Below are positions 1 to 6,678 of a stretch of 12,024 bases of DNA, in pieces. The stretch lies in contig PBJS01000019.1 in the NCBI GenBank assembly GCA_002721165.1, forward strand, positions 1-12,024. Direction: 5' to 3'. The notes beneath the pieces are model-generated. The model worked only from the letters and a program-made list of their open reading frames with translations, was not told where the DNA came from and ran no database searches. Every line of letters begins with the position of its first letter. Position 1 is the stretch's first letter. A program made the position numbers and the translations under genes. Source of the stretch: Legionellales bacterium (GTDB taxonomy: Bacteria; Pseudomonadota; Gammaproteobacteria; Eutrophobiales; Eutrophobiaceae).

Positions 1-1
1 A

Positions 2-193
2 CGTAAAGCTAAGCGTAAGGTAGCCAAGAAAAAGGCTAAACGTAAAGCTAAACGTAAAGCTAAACGTAAGGTAGCCAAGAAAAAGGCTAAACGTAAAGCT
101 AAACGTAAAGCTAAGCGTAAGGTAGCCAAGAAAAAGGCTAAACGTAAAGCTAAACGTAAGGTAGCCAAGAAAAAGGCTAAACGTAAAGCTAAG
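2..193 (+). repeat. In-frame tandem repeat array (39- and 51-bp units made of 27- and 12-bp modules)
   Basis: Four units start with the same 12 bases (cgtaaggtagcc) at 14, 65, 116 and 155. Units 1 and 2 are 51 bp (27-bp module plus two 12-bp modules) and units 3 and 4 are 39 bp (one 12-bp module fewer). Bases 2-13 are the tail of a preceding unit, so the array continues upstream of the window. All lengths are multiples of three. The units are identical base for base, including synonymous sites, except that the last base alternates a/g (64 a, 115 g, 154 a, 193 g). This points to recent expansion in pairs of units. Confidence 0.9.
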
Positions 194-247
194 CGTAAAG
201 CAGCTACCAAAAAAAAAGCTAAAAGAAGAACCAGGAGACGCAGATAG
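2..247 (+). CDS. Histone H1-like Lys/Arg/Ala repeat protein, C-terminal part (5' end outside window)
   Basis: The reading frame is open from the first complete codon to TAG at 245-247, giving 81 residues of an evidently longer protein. It is built almost only from Lys, Arg, Ala and Val: blocks RKVAKKKAK followed by one or two RKAK units, ending KKKAKRRTRRRR. There are no acidic or aromatic residues. This composition is typical of bacterial proteins with eukaryote-H1-like tails (AlgP/AlgR3 of Pseudomonas, chlamydial HctB), which bind DNA or RNA through charge. A nucleoid-binding role is inferred from composition, not from a recognised domain. The N-terminal part, which might carry a folded domain, lies outside the window. 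An intrinsic terminator sits 135 bases after the stop. A second basic open frame follows in another phase, so the stop may not be the ancestral C terminus. A surface-exposed or RNA-binding role remains possible. Confidence 0.7.
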   Translation, partial: RKAKRKVAKKKAKRKAKRKAKRKVAKKKAKRKAKRKAKRKVAKKKAKRKAKRKVAKKKAKRKAKRKAATKKKAKRRTRRRR

Positions 248-382
248 GGCCAAAATAACACTTGGCAAAAGAGATGAAAATCTCAGAAAAAAAGCCAGAG
301 TGATTATTGAAGCTAGAAGAAAAAGGCGTAAAGCCTTGGTTCAGAACTTGTTAAAAAGATCTTAACAAGCAATGTTAGAATT
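248..382 (+). other. Hairpin-rich stretch with a basic open frame lacking a start codon (249-365)
   Basis: Two signals overlap here. First, the phase one base ahead of the repeat gene is open through 249-362 with TAA at 363-365. It would encode AKITLGKRDENL followed by a Lys/Arg-rich helix ending LVQNLLKRS. It has no ATG or TTG; the only GTG (300) leaves 21 codons. Upstream the phase is closed by TAG at 162. It could be the displaced C terminus of the repeat protein. Second, the RNA can form perfect short hairpins: 249-253/262-266, 271-275/280-284 (GAAA tetraloop), 323-327/333-337 and an 8-bp stem 347-354/362-369. These lead directly into the terminator, which would fit a structured 3' UTR or a small RNA. 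The sequence alone does not decide between the two. Confidence 0.4.
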
Positions 383-406
383 AGGCCCCGAGTAGGGGCC
401 TTTTTT
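383..406 (+). terminator. Intrinsic terminator of the repeat-protein transcript
   Basis: A 7-bp GC-rich stem (aggcccc at 383-389, ggggcct at 395-401) with loop gagta is followed by a T run through 406. It is a textbook Rho-independent terminator on the plus strand. It lies 17 bases after the TAA of the offset open frame and 135 bases after the TAG of the repeat gene. It isolates the upstream gene from the tRNA. Between it and the promoter candidates (407-502) I see only AT-rich sequence with nothing recognisable. Confidence 0.88.
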
Positions 407-502
407 ATACCGAAAATATTATTAGTTGAATTACCCTTAACTTTAAAAATTCAATCATTAGAGACGAAAATTTTGGCTATAACGCTATCAAATTAATAAG
501 TT

Positions 503-557
503 TCGACAGTTGATTAACTAGAGTTATCTTGTAAATCATCATACGCCATTGTAGTAT
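503..557 (+). promoter_or_regulatory. Candidate promoters of the initiator tRNA
   Basis: Two sigma70-like pairs can be drawn. The nearer has TTGTAA (529-534), a 17-base spacer and TAGTAT (552-557), followed by the GC-rich discriminator CGCC (559-562); transcription would start about 7 bases before the tRNA. The farther has TCGACA (503-508), a 16-base spacer and TATCTT (525-530), with an imperfect palindrome TTAACTAGAGTTA (514-526) across the spacer and -10. The second resembles the rimP promoter in layout and sequence (ATTAACTAG, TTAT, CTTGT in the same order). Each hexamer matches the consensus at 4 or 5 of 6 positions. Only mapping of 5' ends would decide which is used. Confidence 0.45.
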
Positions 558-570
558 TCGCCAACTTTGA

Positions 571-647
571 TGCGGGGTGGAGCAGTCTGGCAGCTCGTCG
601 GGCTCATAACCCGAAGGTCGCAGGTTCAAATCCTGCCCCCGCTACCA
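571..647 (+). tRNA. metY: Initiator tRNA-fMet (anticodon CAU)
   Basis: The 77-nt cloverleaf includes an encoded CCA end (645-647) and differs from E. coli tRNA-fMet at only a few positions. The anticodon CAT is at 605-607. Initiator hallmarks are present: three consecutive G-C pairs in the anticodon stem (GGG 600-602 with CCC 610-612), the A11-U24 pair in the D stem, and no Watson-Crick pair at 1-72. Here the ends are T1 (571) and T72 (643), a U-U mismatch rather than the C-A of E. coli. The unpaired end is what transformylase reads and what prevents peptidyl-tRNA hydrolase cleavage. The position just upstream of rimP matches metY of E. coli, which begins the nusA operon. The symbol is given by synteny. 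Confidence 0.96.
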
Positions 648-687
648 ACCTTAAATTTTATTATTTTTTTCGAAATAGCTATTACAA

Positions 688-752
688 TAACTAGTTAAAT
701 TAGGCAGTTTTTTTTTAGTTTAAATATTGGCATAGCTAATATTAACTAGTTA
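688..752 (+). repeat. Two copies of the palindrome TAACTAGTTA, 55 bp apart
   Basis: A perfect 10-bp palindrome, TAACTAGTTA, occurs at 688-697 and again at 743-752. The second copy lies in the spacer of the rimP promoter and overlaps the first two bases of its -10 box. The centre-to-centre distance of 55 bp is close to five helical turns. A related imperfect site, TTAACTAGAGTTA, lies at 514-526 upstream of the tRNA. This arrangement would fit an operator pair, but no regulator is identifiable. Bases 648-687 and 698-726 are AT-rich and contain a nine-T run (708-716) with no stem before it. Confidence 0.4.
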
Positions 753-756
753 TACT
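727..756 (+). promoter_or_regulatory. Strong sigma70-type promoter for rimP-nusA-infB
   Basis: TTGGCA (727-732) and TATACT (751-756) each match the sigma70 consensus at five of six positions, with an 18-base spacer. The predicted start is near 763, just within the GC-rich segment CGGCG (760-764), which stands out in an AT-rich background. A start there leaves a leader of about 58 nt before rimP. It also excludes a TTG at 756 as the rimP start codon. Confidence 0.6.
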
Positions 757-789
757 TGTCGGCGATTTATTTTAAAGTTTTTTGTAAAG

Positions 790-810
790 TGGGCCTTGCG
801 CCCATTTTTT
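790..810 (+). terminator. Premature terminator in the rimP leader (attenuator)
   Basis: TGGGC (790-794), loop CTTGC and GCCCA (800-804) form a short GC-rich stem followed directly by six T (805-810), 12 bases before the rimP ATG. A terminator at exactly this place is the defining element of the rimP leader described for Gammaproteobacteria. Transcripts from the promoter at 727-756, and read-through from the tRNA, would have to pass it to reach rimP, nusA and infB. NusA itself promotes pausing and intrinsic termination, so autogenous control is a natural inference. No anti-terminator partner is obvious to me in 757-789. Confidence 0.65.
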
Positions 811-821
811 GTTTTTGGAAG

Positions 822-1277
822 ATGTATATACGTAATCAAATATTACTCGATTTGTTAAAGCCTGAAGTCGCTTCCATGGGCTATAAGCTACTGGGCCTTG
901 AGTTGGTTAAAAATCAGCATATGTCGCTTTTAAGGGTATATATAGACAAATCTGAGGGTGTAAATATTGATGACTGTGTTTTGGTAAGCCAACAACTTAC
1001 AGGTTTACTGGATGTTAAAGATCCAATTAAGGGCAAATACAATTTAGAGGTCTCATCTCCCGGTCTAGACAGGCCATTATTTACCGATGAGCAGCTAAAA
1101 GAACATGTTGGTCATATTGTTAGGATTGTATTGAATGAAAAATATAAAGGGAAAAGAAAGATTACTGGATTAATTAAAGTGGTGAATGATTCTAGCATTA
1201 TAATTAAATGCAAAGAAAATGACGAAGAAATACCACTTGATTTGATTTATAAAGCGAATTTGGTGTCGCAATTTTAA
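822..1277 (+). CDS. rimP: Ribosome maturation factor RimP
   Basis: RimP is a cytoplasmic factor needed for maturation of the 30S subunit. The 151-residue product matches the family length (E. coli 150). Conserved blocks are visible: VYIDKSEGVNIDDC (39-52) in the N-terminal alpha/beta domain, YNLEVSSPGLDRPL (73-86) at the domain junction, and a C-terminal SH3-like barrel ending YKANLV. I chose the ATG at 822 because the homology begins there. The frame extends to a TTG at 756, but those 22 extra codons overlap the promoter -10 and the leader terminator. GGAAG abuts the ATG with no spacer, so ribosome binding looks weak. It is the first protein gene of the operon, 27 bases before nusA. Confidence 0.95.
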   Translation: MYIRNQILLDLLKPEVASMGYKLLGLELVKNQHMSLLRVYIDKSEGVNIDDCVLVSQQLTGLLDVKDPIKGKYNLEVSSPGLDRPLFTDEQLKEHVGHIVRIVLNEKYKGKRKITGLIKVVNDSSIIIKCKENDEEIPLDLIYKANLVSQF

Positions 1278-1304
1278 GTTTTAATGGGGTAATTTATAAA
1301 GCTA

Positions 1305-2843
1305 ATGAATAAAGAAATATTAATGGTTGTTGATGCAGTAAGTGCTGAGAAAGAGGTTCCTAAGAGCGTTATTTTTGAGGCAATTGAGGCGGCATTAGCA
1401 AGCGCAACAAAAAAACGTAATCGAGAAGATATAGAAGTACGAGTCTCTATTGACCGAGAGACTGGCGATTATGAAACATTTCGTTGTTGGGAAATTATGG
1501 ATAATGACCCCGAATCTATCGAAGCGCCAACACGACAGATCTCACTAGAAGATGCACTCCAAAAAACTAACCAAAATGAAAATTCAGTAAATATTGATAT
1601 AGGTGGATTTATTGAAGAGCCGATGGATTCTGTCGAATTCGGTAGGATTGCAGCACAAGCAGCTAAACAAGTTATTGTTCAAAAGGTTCGTGAGGCAGAA
1701 AGAGCACGCGCGATTGACACTTATGGCGACCGTGTTGGGGAAATGGTTAGTGGTATTGTAAAACGAACAGAGCGAAATGGCGTTATTATTGATCTTGGAA
1801 AGAACGCCGAAGCATTTATTCCGAGAGAAGAAATTATTCCACGTGAGTCTATGCGTTCAGGTGATCGTATTCGCGCCTATTTGAAAGAAATAAAATCTGA
1901 GGTTACACGAGGACCGCAATTATATTTAAGCAGAACAGCACCAGAGCTTTTAATCGAGTTATTTAAAATAGAAGTACCAGAAATAAACGAAGGTATGATT
2001 GAAATTATTAATGGTGCAAGAGATCCTGGTGCCAGAGCTAAGATTTCAGTCAAAGCAAATGATCCAAGAATAGATCCTATTGGAGCATGCGTAGGTATGC
2101 GCGGCTCAAGAGTCCAAGCGGTTTCAAACGAATTGGGCGGTGAGCGGGTTGATATCATTCTTTGGGATGACAACCCTGCTCAGTATGTAATTAACGCTAT
2201 GGCACCGGCAGAAGTTTCATCAATAATGGTCGATGAAGATGAGCGTGTGATAGATATAGCTGTTACGGATGAAAATCTGTCACAGGCAATTGGCCGTGGC
2301 GGACAAAATGTTAAGTTGGCGTGTGAATTAACTGGCTGGGAATTAAATGTTATGTCAGTTGAGCAGGCCAATGAAAAAAGCGAGCAAGAGTCAGAAGTAC
2401 TACAAGCAATGTTTATGGAAAAGCTTGATGTAGATGAAGAAGTTGCAATTATTTTGGCACAAGAAGGTTTTTCAAGTATAGAGGAAATCGCTTATGTTCC
2501 TGAAAATGAAATGTTAGGAATTGAAGAATTTGATAATGAATTAGTGAATGCATTAAGAGAACGCGCTAAAGATATTATGTTAACAACAGCTATTGCTAAG
2601 GAAGAAAAATTAGGAGACGCAACACCTGCTGATGATCTTCTAAATATGGAAGGAATGGAAAGACCGTTAGCCTATGAATTAGCTAGCATGGGAATTATCA
2701 CAATGGAAAATCTTGCTGAACAATCTGTTGATGAATTATTAGTGATTTCAGGTATGGACAAAGATCGTGCAGGAGAATTAATTATGACTGCTAGAATTCC
2801 ATGGTTTGAGAATGAAGAAACAGTAAGTGAGAGCCCAGACTAA
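1305..2843 (+). CDS. nusA: Transcription termination/antitermination factor NusA
   Basis: NusA binds RNA polymerase, stimulates pausing and hairpin termination, and joins antitermination complexes on rRNA operons. The protein has 512 residues (E. coli 495). In order: an RNAP-binding N-terminal domain (1-130, starting MNKEIL as in E. coli), an S1 domain (about 140-205), KH1 with GACVGMRGSRVQAV (260-273), KH2 with AIGRGGQNVKLA (328-339), and two acidic helix-hairpin repeats (about 365-430 and 440-505). Two acidic repeats are a proteobacterial feature; in E. coli the second contacts the alpha-subunit C-terminal domain. The ATG at 1305 has no good Shine-Dalgarno sequence, so coupling to rimP is plausible. 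The stop overlaps the infB start by one base (TAATG). The premature terminator upstream suggests feedback control. Confidence 0.98.
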   Translation: MNKEILMVVDAVSAEKEVPKSVIFEAIEAALASATKKRNREDIEVRVSIDRETGDYETFRCWEIMDNDPESIEAPTRQISLEDALQKTNQNENSVNIDIGGFIEEPMDSVEFGRIAAQAAKQVIVQKVREAERARAIDTYGDRVGEMVSGIVKRTERNGVIIDLGKNAEAFIPREEIIPRESMRSGDRIRAYLKEIKSEVTRGPQLYLSRTAPELLIELFKIEVPEINEGMIEIINGARDPGARAKISVKANDPRIDPIGACVGMRGSRVQAVSNELGGERVDIILWDDNPAQYVINAMAPAEVSSIMVDEDERVIDIAVTDENLSQAIGRGGQNVKLACELTGWELNVMSVEQANEKSEQESEVLQAMFMEKLDVDEEVAIILAQEGFSSIEEIAYVPENEMLGIEEFDNELVNALRERAKDIMLTTAIAKEEKLGDATPADDLLNMEGMERPLAYELASMGIITMENLAEQSVDELLVISGMDKDRAGELIMTARIPWFENEETVSESPD

Positions 2844-5347
2844 TGCCCGATATTACAGTTGAAGAATTTGCGCAGGATGTTGGTGTATCTGTCAAACGGA
2901 TTCAAGAGCAACTTGTTGAAGCTGGATTATCAAATAAGAATGCAGAAGACGTAATTTCTGATGTTGAGAAATCAAAATTATTGTCTTTTTTAAGAAAAAA
3001 GCATGGAAAAGATGGTAGTGATGGGCCTCGAAAAATTACGCTACGTCGAAAGACTATCAGTGAACTTAAAGTACCTGTAGCAAGCCAAGGTAGAGCTAAA
3101 CCGCGCTCAAAGACAGTTAGCATCGAATTTCGAAAAAGACGTACATATGCAAAACGTAGCGATCTCACTGACACTGCTAAAGAAGAAAAGAAAGTTAAGG
3201 CATCTGAAGAGAAAATTCAGGAGCCTGAAATAGAAAGTAGCGAGGCTAAAAATGACGAATTACCAATTAAGAAAGAGGTTGCTGATAATAAACCTGAACG
3301 TGTTGTAGATATTGTGCAAAAGCCTGAGGAAAATGAAACTATTAATCAGGAAAATCTTTTGCAAGGAAAGAACGAAGTAAAAAGCATACCTATTGAAAAT
3401 TTACCTGAGTCTGAAGTAAAAAAGGAAACTACCAAAGATAAAAAAAAGAAAAAAGAACAAGTTCACCATAAACGTGAAGAATTACATGTTACATCTAAAA
3501 CTTCAGGTAAAAGAAGAAAAAAAACATATATCAAGCCAGTCATACCACAACAAAAAAATAAGCAGCATGGATTCGAAAAACCAACTGCCCCTATCGTAAG
3601 AGAAGTAGAGATTCCTGAGAATATTTCAGTTTCAGAATTAGGGCAACGCATGTCAGTAAAAGGTTCAGAGGTGGTGAAAATACTCATGGGTTTAGGAACA
3701 ATGACCACAATTAATCAAATTATTGATCAGGAAACAGCAGCCATTGTTGTCGAAGAAATGGGGCATACAGTAAAACTACAAAATGAAAATGCTTTAGAAG
3801 AGAAAATTATTTTAGCTAATCAGGAAGGTGGCGAAGAAATTGCCAGAGCACCTGTTGTTACGATAATGGGGCATGTTGATCACGGAAAAACGTCATTACT
3901 TGACTTTATACGAAGAACAAAAGTTGCTGCGGGCGAAGCCGGTGGAATTACACAACATATCGGGGCATATCGTGTTAAAACAGATAATGGCGATATTACT
4001 TTTTTAGATACACCTGGGCACGAAGCATTTACAGCTATGCGTGCAAGAGGGACCAAGGCAACTGATATTGTTATCATCGTGGTGGCAGCAGAGGATGGTG
4101 TAATGCCTCAGACAGAAGAGGCGATAACACATGCAAAGGCCGCTAAAGTACCAATTATAATTGCTATTAACAAAATAGATAAAGAAAATGCAGATCCAGA
4201 ACGTGTTAAGCAAGAATTAGCTAAGCATGAAGTGATACCGGAAGACTGGGGTGGCGATACTATTTTCGCACACGTGTCTGCTTTAACGGGAGAAGGTATT
4301 GATGCTTTGTTAGATAGTATTTTATTACAAGCTGAAATGCTCGAGTTAAAAGCAATTGAAACTGGTCCTGCATCGGGAGTAGTGATCGAATCACGGCTAG
4401 ATAAGGGGCGCGGGCCAATCGCAACCATACTTATTCAAAGCGGGACAATTAATAAAGGAGATATTATTGTTAGTGGGCAAGAATTTGGTCGTGTTAGAGC
4501 TTTGATTACTGATAATGGAAAAAATATAACATCTGCCGGACCATCAACACCTTTGGAAGTATTAGGACTTTCGGGTACCCCAAATGCAGGTGATGAAATG
4601 ATAGTTGTGCCAGACGAAAAAAAGGCACGCGAGGTAACTCTTTTTAGGCAAGGAAAATTTCGTGAGTCAAAAATAGCAGAACAACAAGCTTTAAAACTTG
4701 AGAACGTTATGAGCCAAATGGAAGAAGGCGAAATTGCTTCGCTAAATATTCTTATTAAGGCGGATGTTCAAGGCTCAGCAGAAGCATTAGCCGATGCAGT
4801 ATTAAGACTAAGCAATGAAGAAGTTAAAGTAAGTATAATAAGCAGTGGTGTTGGTGGAATTACAGAATCAGACATTAATCTTGCAATGGCTTCCAAAGGT
4901 ATTGTAATTGGGTTTAATGTTAGGGCTGACGCGACTGCTCGTAAACTTGCAGATTCCGAAGGTATTGATATTCGATATTACAGTATAATTTATGACGTCA
5001 TAGATGACGTTAAAGCGGCATTGAGTGGCTTGCTTACACCTGACGTTAGAGAACAGATTATCGGTGTGGCGGAAGTTAGAGAGATATTTAGGTCTCCAAA
5101 ATTTGGTGATATTGCGGGCTGTATGGTCACGACGGGTTTTATTAAACGTAATAACCCAATACGTGTTTTACGTGAGAATGTAGTTATATATGAAGGCGAG
5201 CTTGAGTCACTAAGAAGATTTAAGGATGATGTAAGTGAGGTTAAATCTGGCATGGATTGCGGTATAGGCGTTAAAAATTATAATGATGTTAGAGCGGGCG
5301 ATCAGATTGAAGTGTTTGAACGGGTGAGTGTTGCACGAAAGATCTGA
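2843..5347 (+). CDS. infB: Translation initiation factor IF-2
   Basis: IF-2 is the GTPase that places fMet-tRNA on the 30S subunit and promotes 50S joining. The protein has 834 residues (E. coli 890). Domain order: a small IF2-N module (1-52), a long charged linker rich in Lys and Glu (about 55-250, including a KKKKK run), a second IF2-N-type module (about 255-315), then the G domain. Nucleotide motifs are intact: GHVDHGKT (343-350), DTPGHE (389-394), NKID (443-446) and SA (479-480). The C-terminal domains include the fMet-tRNA-binding barrel, with GFIKRNNPIRVLR (765-777). The ATG at 2843 shares its A with the nusA stop. Placement beside the initiator tRNA and NusA is the conserved operon. 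The linker is the least conserved part, as is usual. Confidence 0.98.
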   Translation: MPDITVEEFAQDVGVSVKRIQEQLVEAGLSNKNAEDVISDVEKSKLLSFLRKKHGKDGSDGPRKITLRRKTISELKVPVASQGRAKPRSKTVSIEFRKRRTYAKRSDLTDTAKEEKKVKASEEKIQEPEIESSEAKNDELPIKKEVADNKPERVVDIVQKPEENETINQENLLQGKNEVKSIPIENLPESEVKKETTKDKKKKKEQVHHKREELHVTSKTSGKRRKKTYIKPVIPQQKNKQHGFEKPTAPIVREVEIPENISVSELGQRMSVKGSEVVKILMGLGTMTTINQIIDQETAAIVVEEMGHTVKLQNENALEEKIILANQEGGEEIARAPVVTIMGHVDHGKTSLLDFIRRTKVAAGEAGGITQHIGAYRVKTDNGDITFLDTPGHEAFTAMRARGTKATDIVIIVVAAEDGVMPQTEEAITHAKAAKVPIIIAINKIDKENADPERVKQELAKHEVIPEDWGGDTIFAHVSALTGEGIDALLDSILLQAEMLELKAIETGPASGVVIESRLDKGRGPIATILIQSGTINKGDIIVSGQEFGRVRALITDNGKNITSAGPSTPLEVLGLSGTPNAGDEMIVVPDEKKAREVTLFRQGKFRESKIAEQQALKLENVMSQMEEGEIASLNILIKADVQGSAEALADAVLRLSNEEVKVSIISSGVGGITESDINLAMASKGIVIGFNVRADATARKLADSEGIDIRYYSIIYDVIDDVKAALSGLLTPDVREQIIGVAEVREIFRSPKFGDIAGCMVTTGFIKRNNPIRVLRENVVIYEGELESLRRFKDDVSEVKSGMDCGIGVKNYNDVRAGDQIEVFERVSVARKI

Positions 5348-5359
5348 TTGTTGATAACA

Positions 5360-5731
5360 ATGCCAAAAGAGTTCGGACGCAATCTTAGAGTAGCAAAGCT
5401 TATTAAAGAAGAGTTGGCTACTTTAATTCAAGAAAAATTTCCATTAAAGCAATACGGTTTAGTAACCTTGACTAATGTAGATGTGTCTCCTGATTTAAAA
5501 AATTCTACAATTTATTTTACTAGTTTAAATAATAAAAAAGCTAATTCAGAGATCACGATAGAACTTAATCAAAATGCTGGACACTTTCGCTATGAGGTTT
5601 CAAAAATATTGACATCAAAAACAGTACCGTCATTATGTTTTAAATATGACCAGTCAATGGAACGAGTTCAACGTCTTAATACTATCTTTGAATTAGTTAA
5701 TACACAAAGTGAAAAAAATAGAAAAACATAA
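5360..5731 (+). CDS. rbfA: 30S ribosome-binding factor RbfA
   Basis: RbfA binds the 30S subunit near helix 1 of 16S rRNA during late assembly and is important for growth in the cold in E. coli. The product has 123 residues (E. coli 133) and a single KH-type fold. It starts MPKEFGRNLRVA, matching the E. coli start MAKEFGRPQRVA, and the kinked-helix segment NAGHFRYEV (72-80) followed by TVPSLCF (88-94) corresponds to ASGFIR and IVPELTF. The ATG at 5360 is chosen by this alignment; the frame also contains TTG codons at 5348 and 5351, directly after the infB stop, which would add up to four residues. No clear Shine-Dalgarno sequence is present, so coupling to infB is likely. The last 23 bases overlap truB in another frame. 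Confidence 0.93.
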   Translation: MPKEFGRNLRVAKLIKEELATLIQEKFPLKQYGLVTLTNVDVSPDLKNSTIYFTSLNNKKANSEITIELNQNAGHFRYEVSKILTSKTVPSLCFKYDQSMERVQRLNTIFELVNTQSEKNRKT

Positions 5732-6638
5732 AAAAAATATTAGAAATAATGTAACAGGCATTCTTTTACTAGATAAGCCTGTTGGCATAAGCTCAAATAA
5801 ATCATTGCAGCGCATAAAAAATATCTACAATGCAAAAAAAGCTGGGCATACTGGAAATTTAGACGTACCTGCTTCGGGTTTATTACCTATATGCTTTGGA
5901 GAAGCAACGAAAATATGTGGTTATCTTTTAAATTCAAACAAAAAATATTATGTCAAATGTAAATTAGGCGAAACAACAAAAACAGGTGATGCAACTGGGG
6001 CTGTACTTCTTCAAAGAAAGATACCTACAATATCAAAAAAAATACTTATTGATACTTTTAAAAATTTTATCGGAAATATTCAACAAATACCCCCTATGTT
6101 TTCAGCGCTTAAATACAATGGAAAGCGCTTGTATAAATTTGCATATAAGGATATCGAAGTAGAACGTACAGCCAGAAATATTACGATATACAATATTGAA
6201 TTTATACGAAGCTCTCATGATTATTTTGAAATAGAGGTATCTTGCTCAAAAGGGACTTATATAAGAACATTAGTTGAGGATATTGGTGAAAAAATAGGCT
6301 GTGGGGCGCATGTTTCATCATTACGTAGATTAGAAACTGGACCATTTCATCTATCACATTCTTCAACATTAGAAGAAATTGAGTCTATTGCTAATCAAGG
6401 GCAAAAGTCTTTATACGATTTATTATTACCAATGGACACAGCATTGAAAGATATTCCTGAAATACGATTAGATAAAGAAGAAGCATATTGTCTTTCAAGA
6501 GGACAATTTGTGGAAATTTCAGACATTCCTGAGTCCGGGCCTTTGAGAATTTATAATAGTTCATATGAATTTATTGGAGTAGGGGATATAACAGAAGATG
6601 GTCAAATTAGACCTAAACGATTGATTAATATAGCTTAA
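5709..6638 (+). CDS. truB: tRNA pseudouridine(55) synthase TruB
   Basis: TruB converts U55 in the T loop of nearly all tRNAs to pseudouridine. The product has 309 residues (E. coli 314). Conserved segments are GILLLDKPVGISSN (17-30), the catalytic loop GHTGNLD (46-52) with Asp52, KYYVKCKLGE (79-88) with the stacking Tyr80, IPPMFSALKYNGKRLY (127-142), CSKGTYIRTL (179-188) with Arg186, and a C-terminal PUA-like domain (about 250-309). The GTG at 5709 is the only usable start before the homology and overlaps rbfA by 23 bases. The catalytic loop deviates: the usual LDPLATG is LDVPASG here. The first 15 codons are mostly Lys and Asn, with 7-A and 8-A runs, and the gene looks more AT-rich than its neighbours. 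Confidence 0.95.
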   Translation: MKKIEKHKKNIRNNVTGILLLDKPVGISSNKSLQRIKNIYNAKKAGHTGNLDVPASGLLPICFGEATKICGYLLNSNKKYYVKCKLGETTKTGDATGAVLLQRKIPTISKKILIDTFKNFIGNIQQIPPMFSALKYNGKRLYKFAYKDIEVERTARNITIYNIEFIRSSHDYFEIEVSCSKGTYIRTLVEDIGEKIGCGAHVSSLRRLETGPFHLSHSSTLEEIESIANQGQKSLYDLLLPMDTALKDIPEIRLDKEEAYCLSRGQFVEISDIPESGPLRIYNSSYEFIGVGDITEDGQIRPKRLINIA

Positions 6639-6678
6639 TAATAGTATATAAAATTATACTTATTTTAAAATCTTTCGC

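Noticed and set aside
2..193. CRISPR-like or non-coding satellite array
   Set aside because: There are no unique spacers. Units are contiguous, in frame and encode a Lys/Arg/Ala protein.
708..716. Nine-T run after the tRNA as a terminator
   Set aside because: No stem of useful stability precedes it; the nearby TAACTAGTTA palindrome leaves no loop.
756..821. Upstream TTG start for rimP adding 22 residues
   Set aside because: The extension overlaps the promoter -10 and the leader terminator, has no homology to RimP, and would lie upstream of the predicted transcript start.
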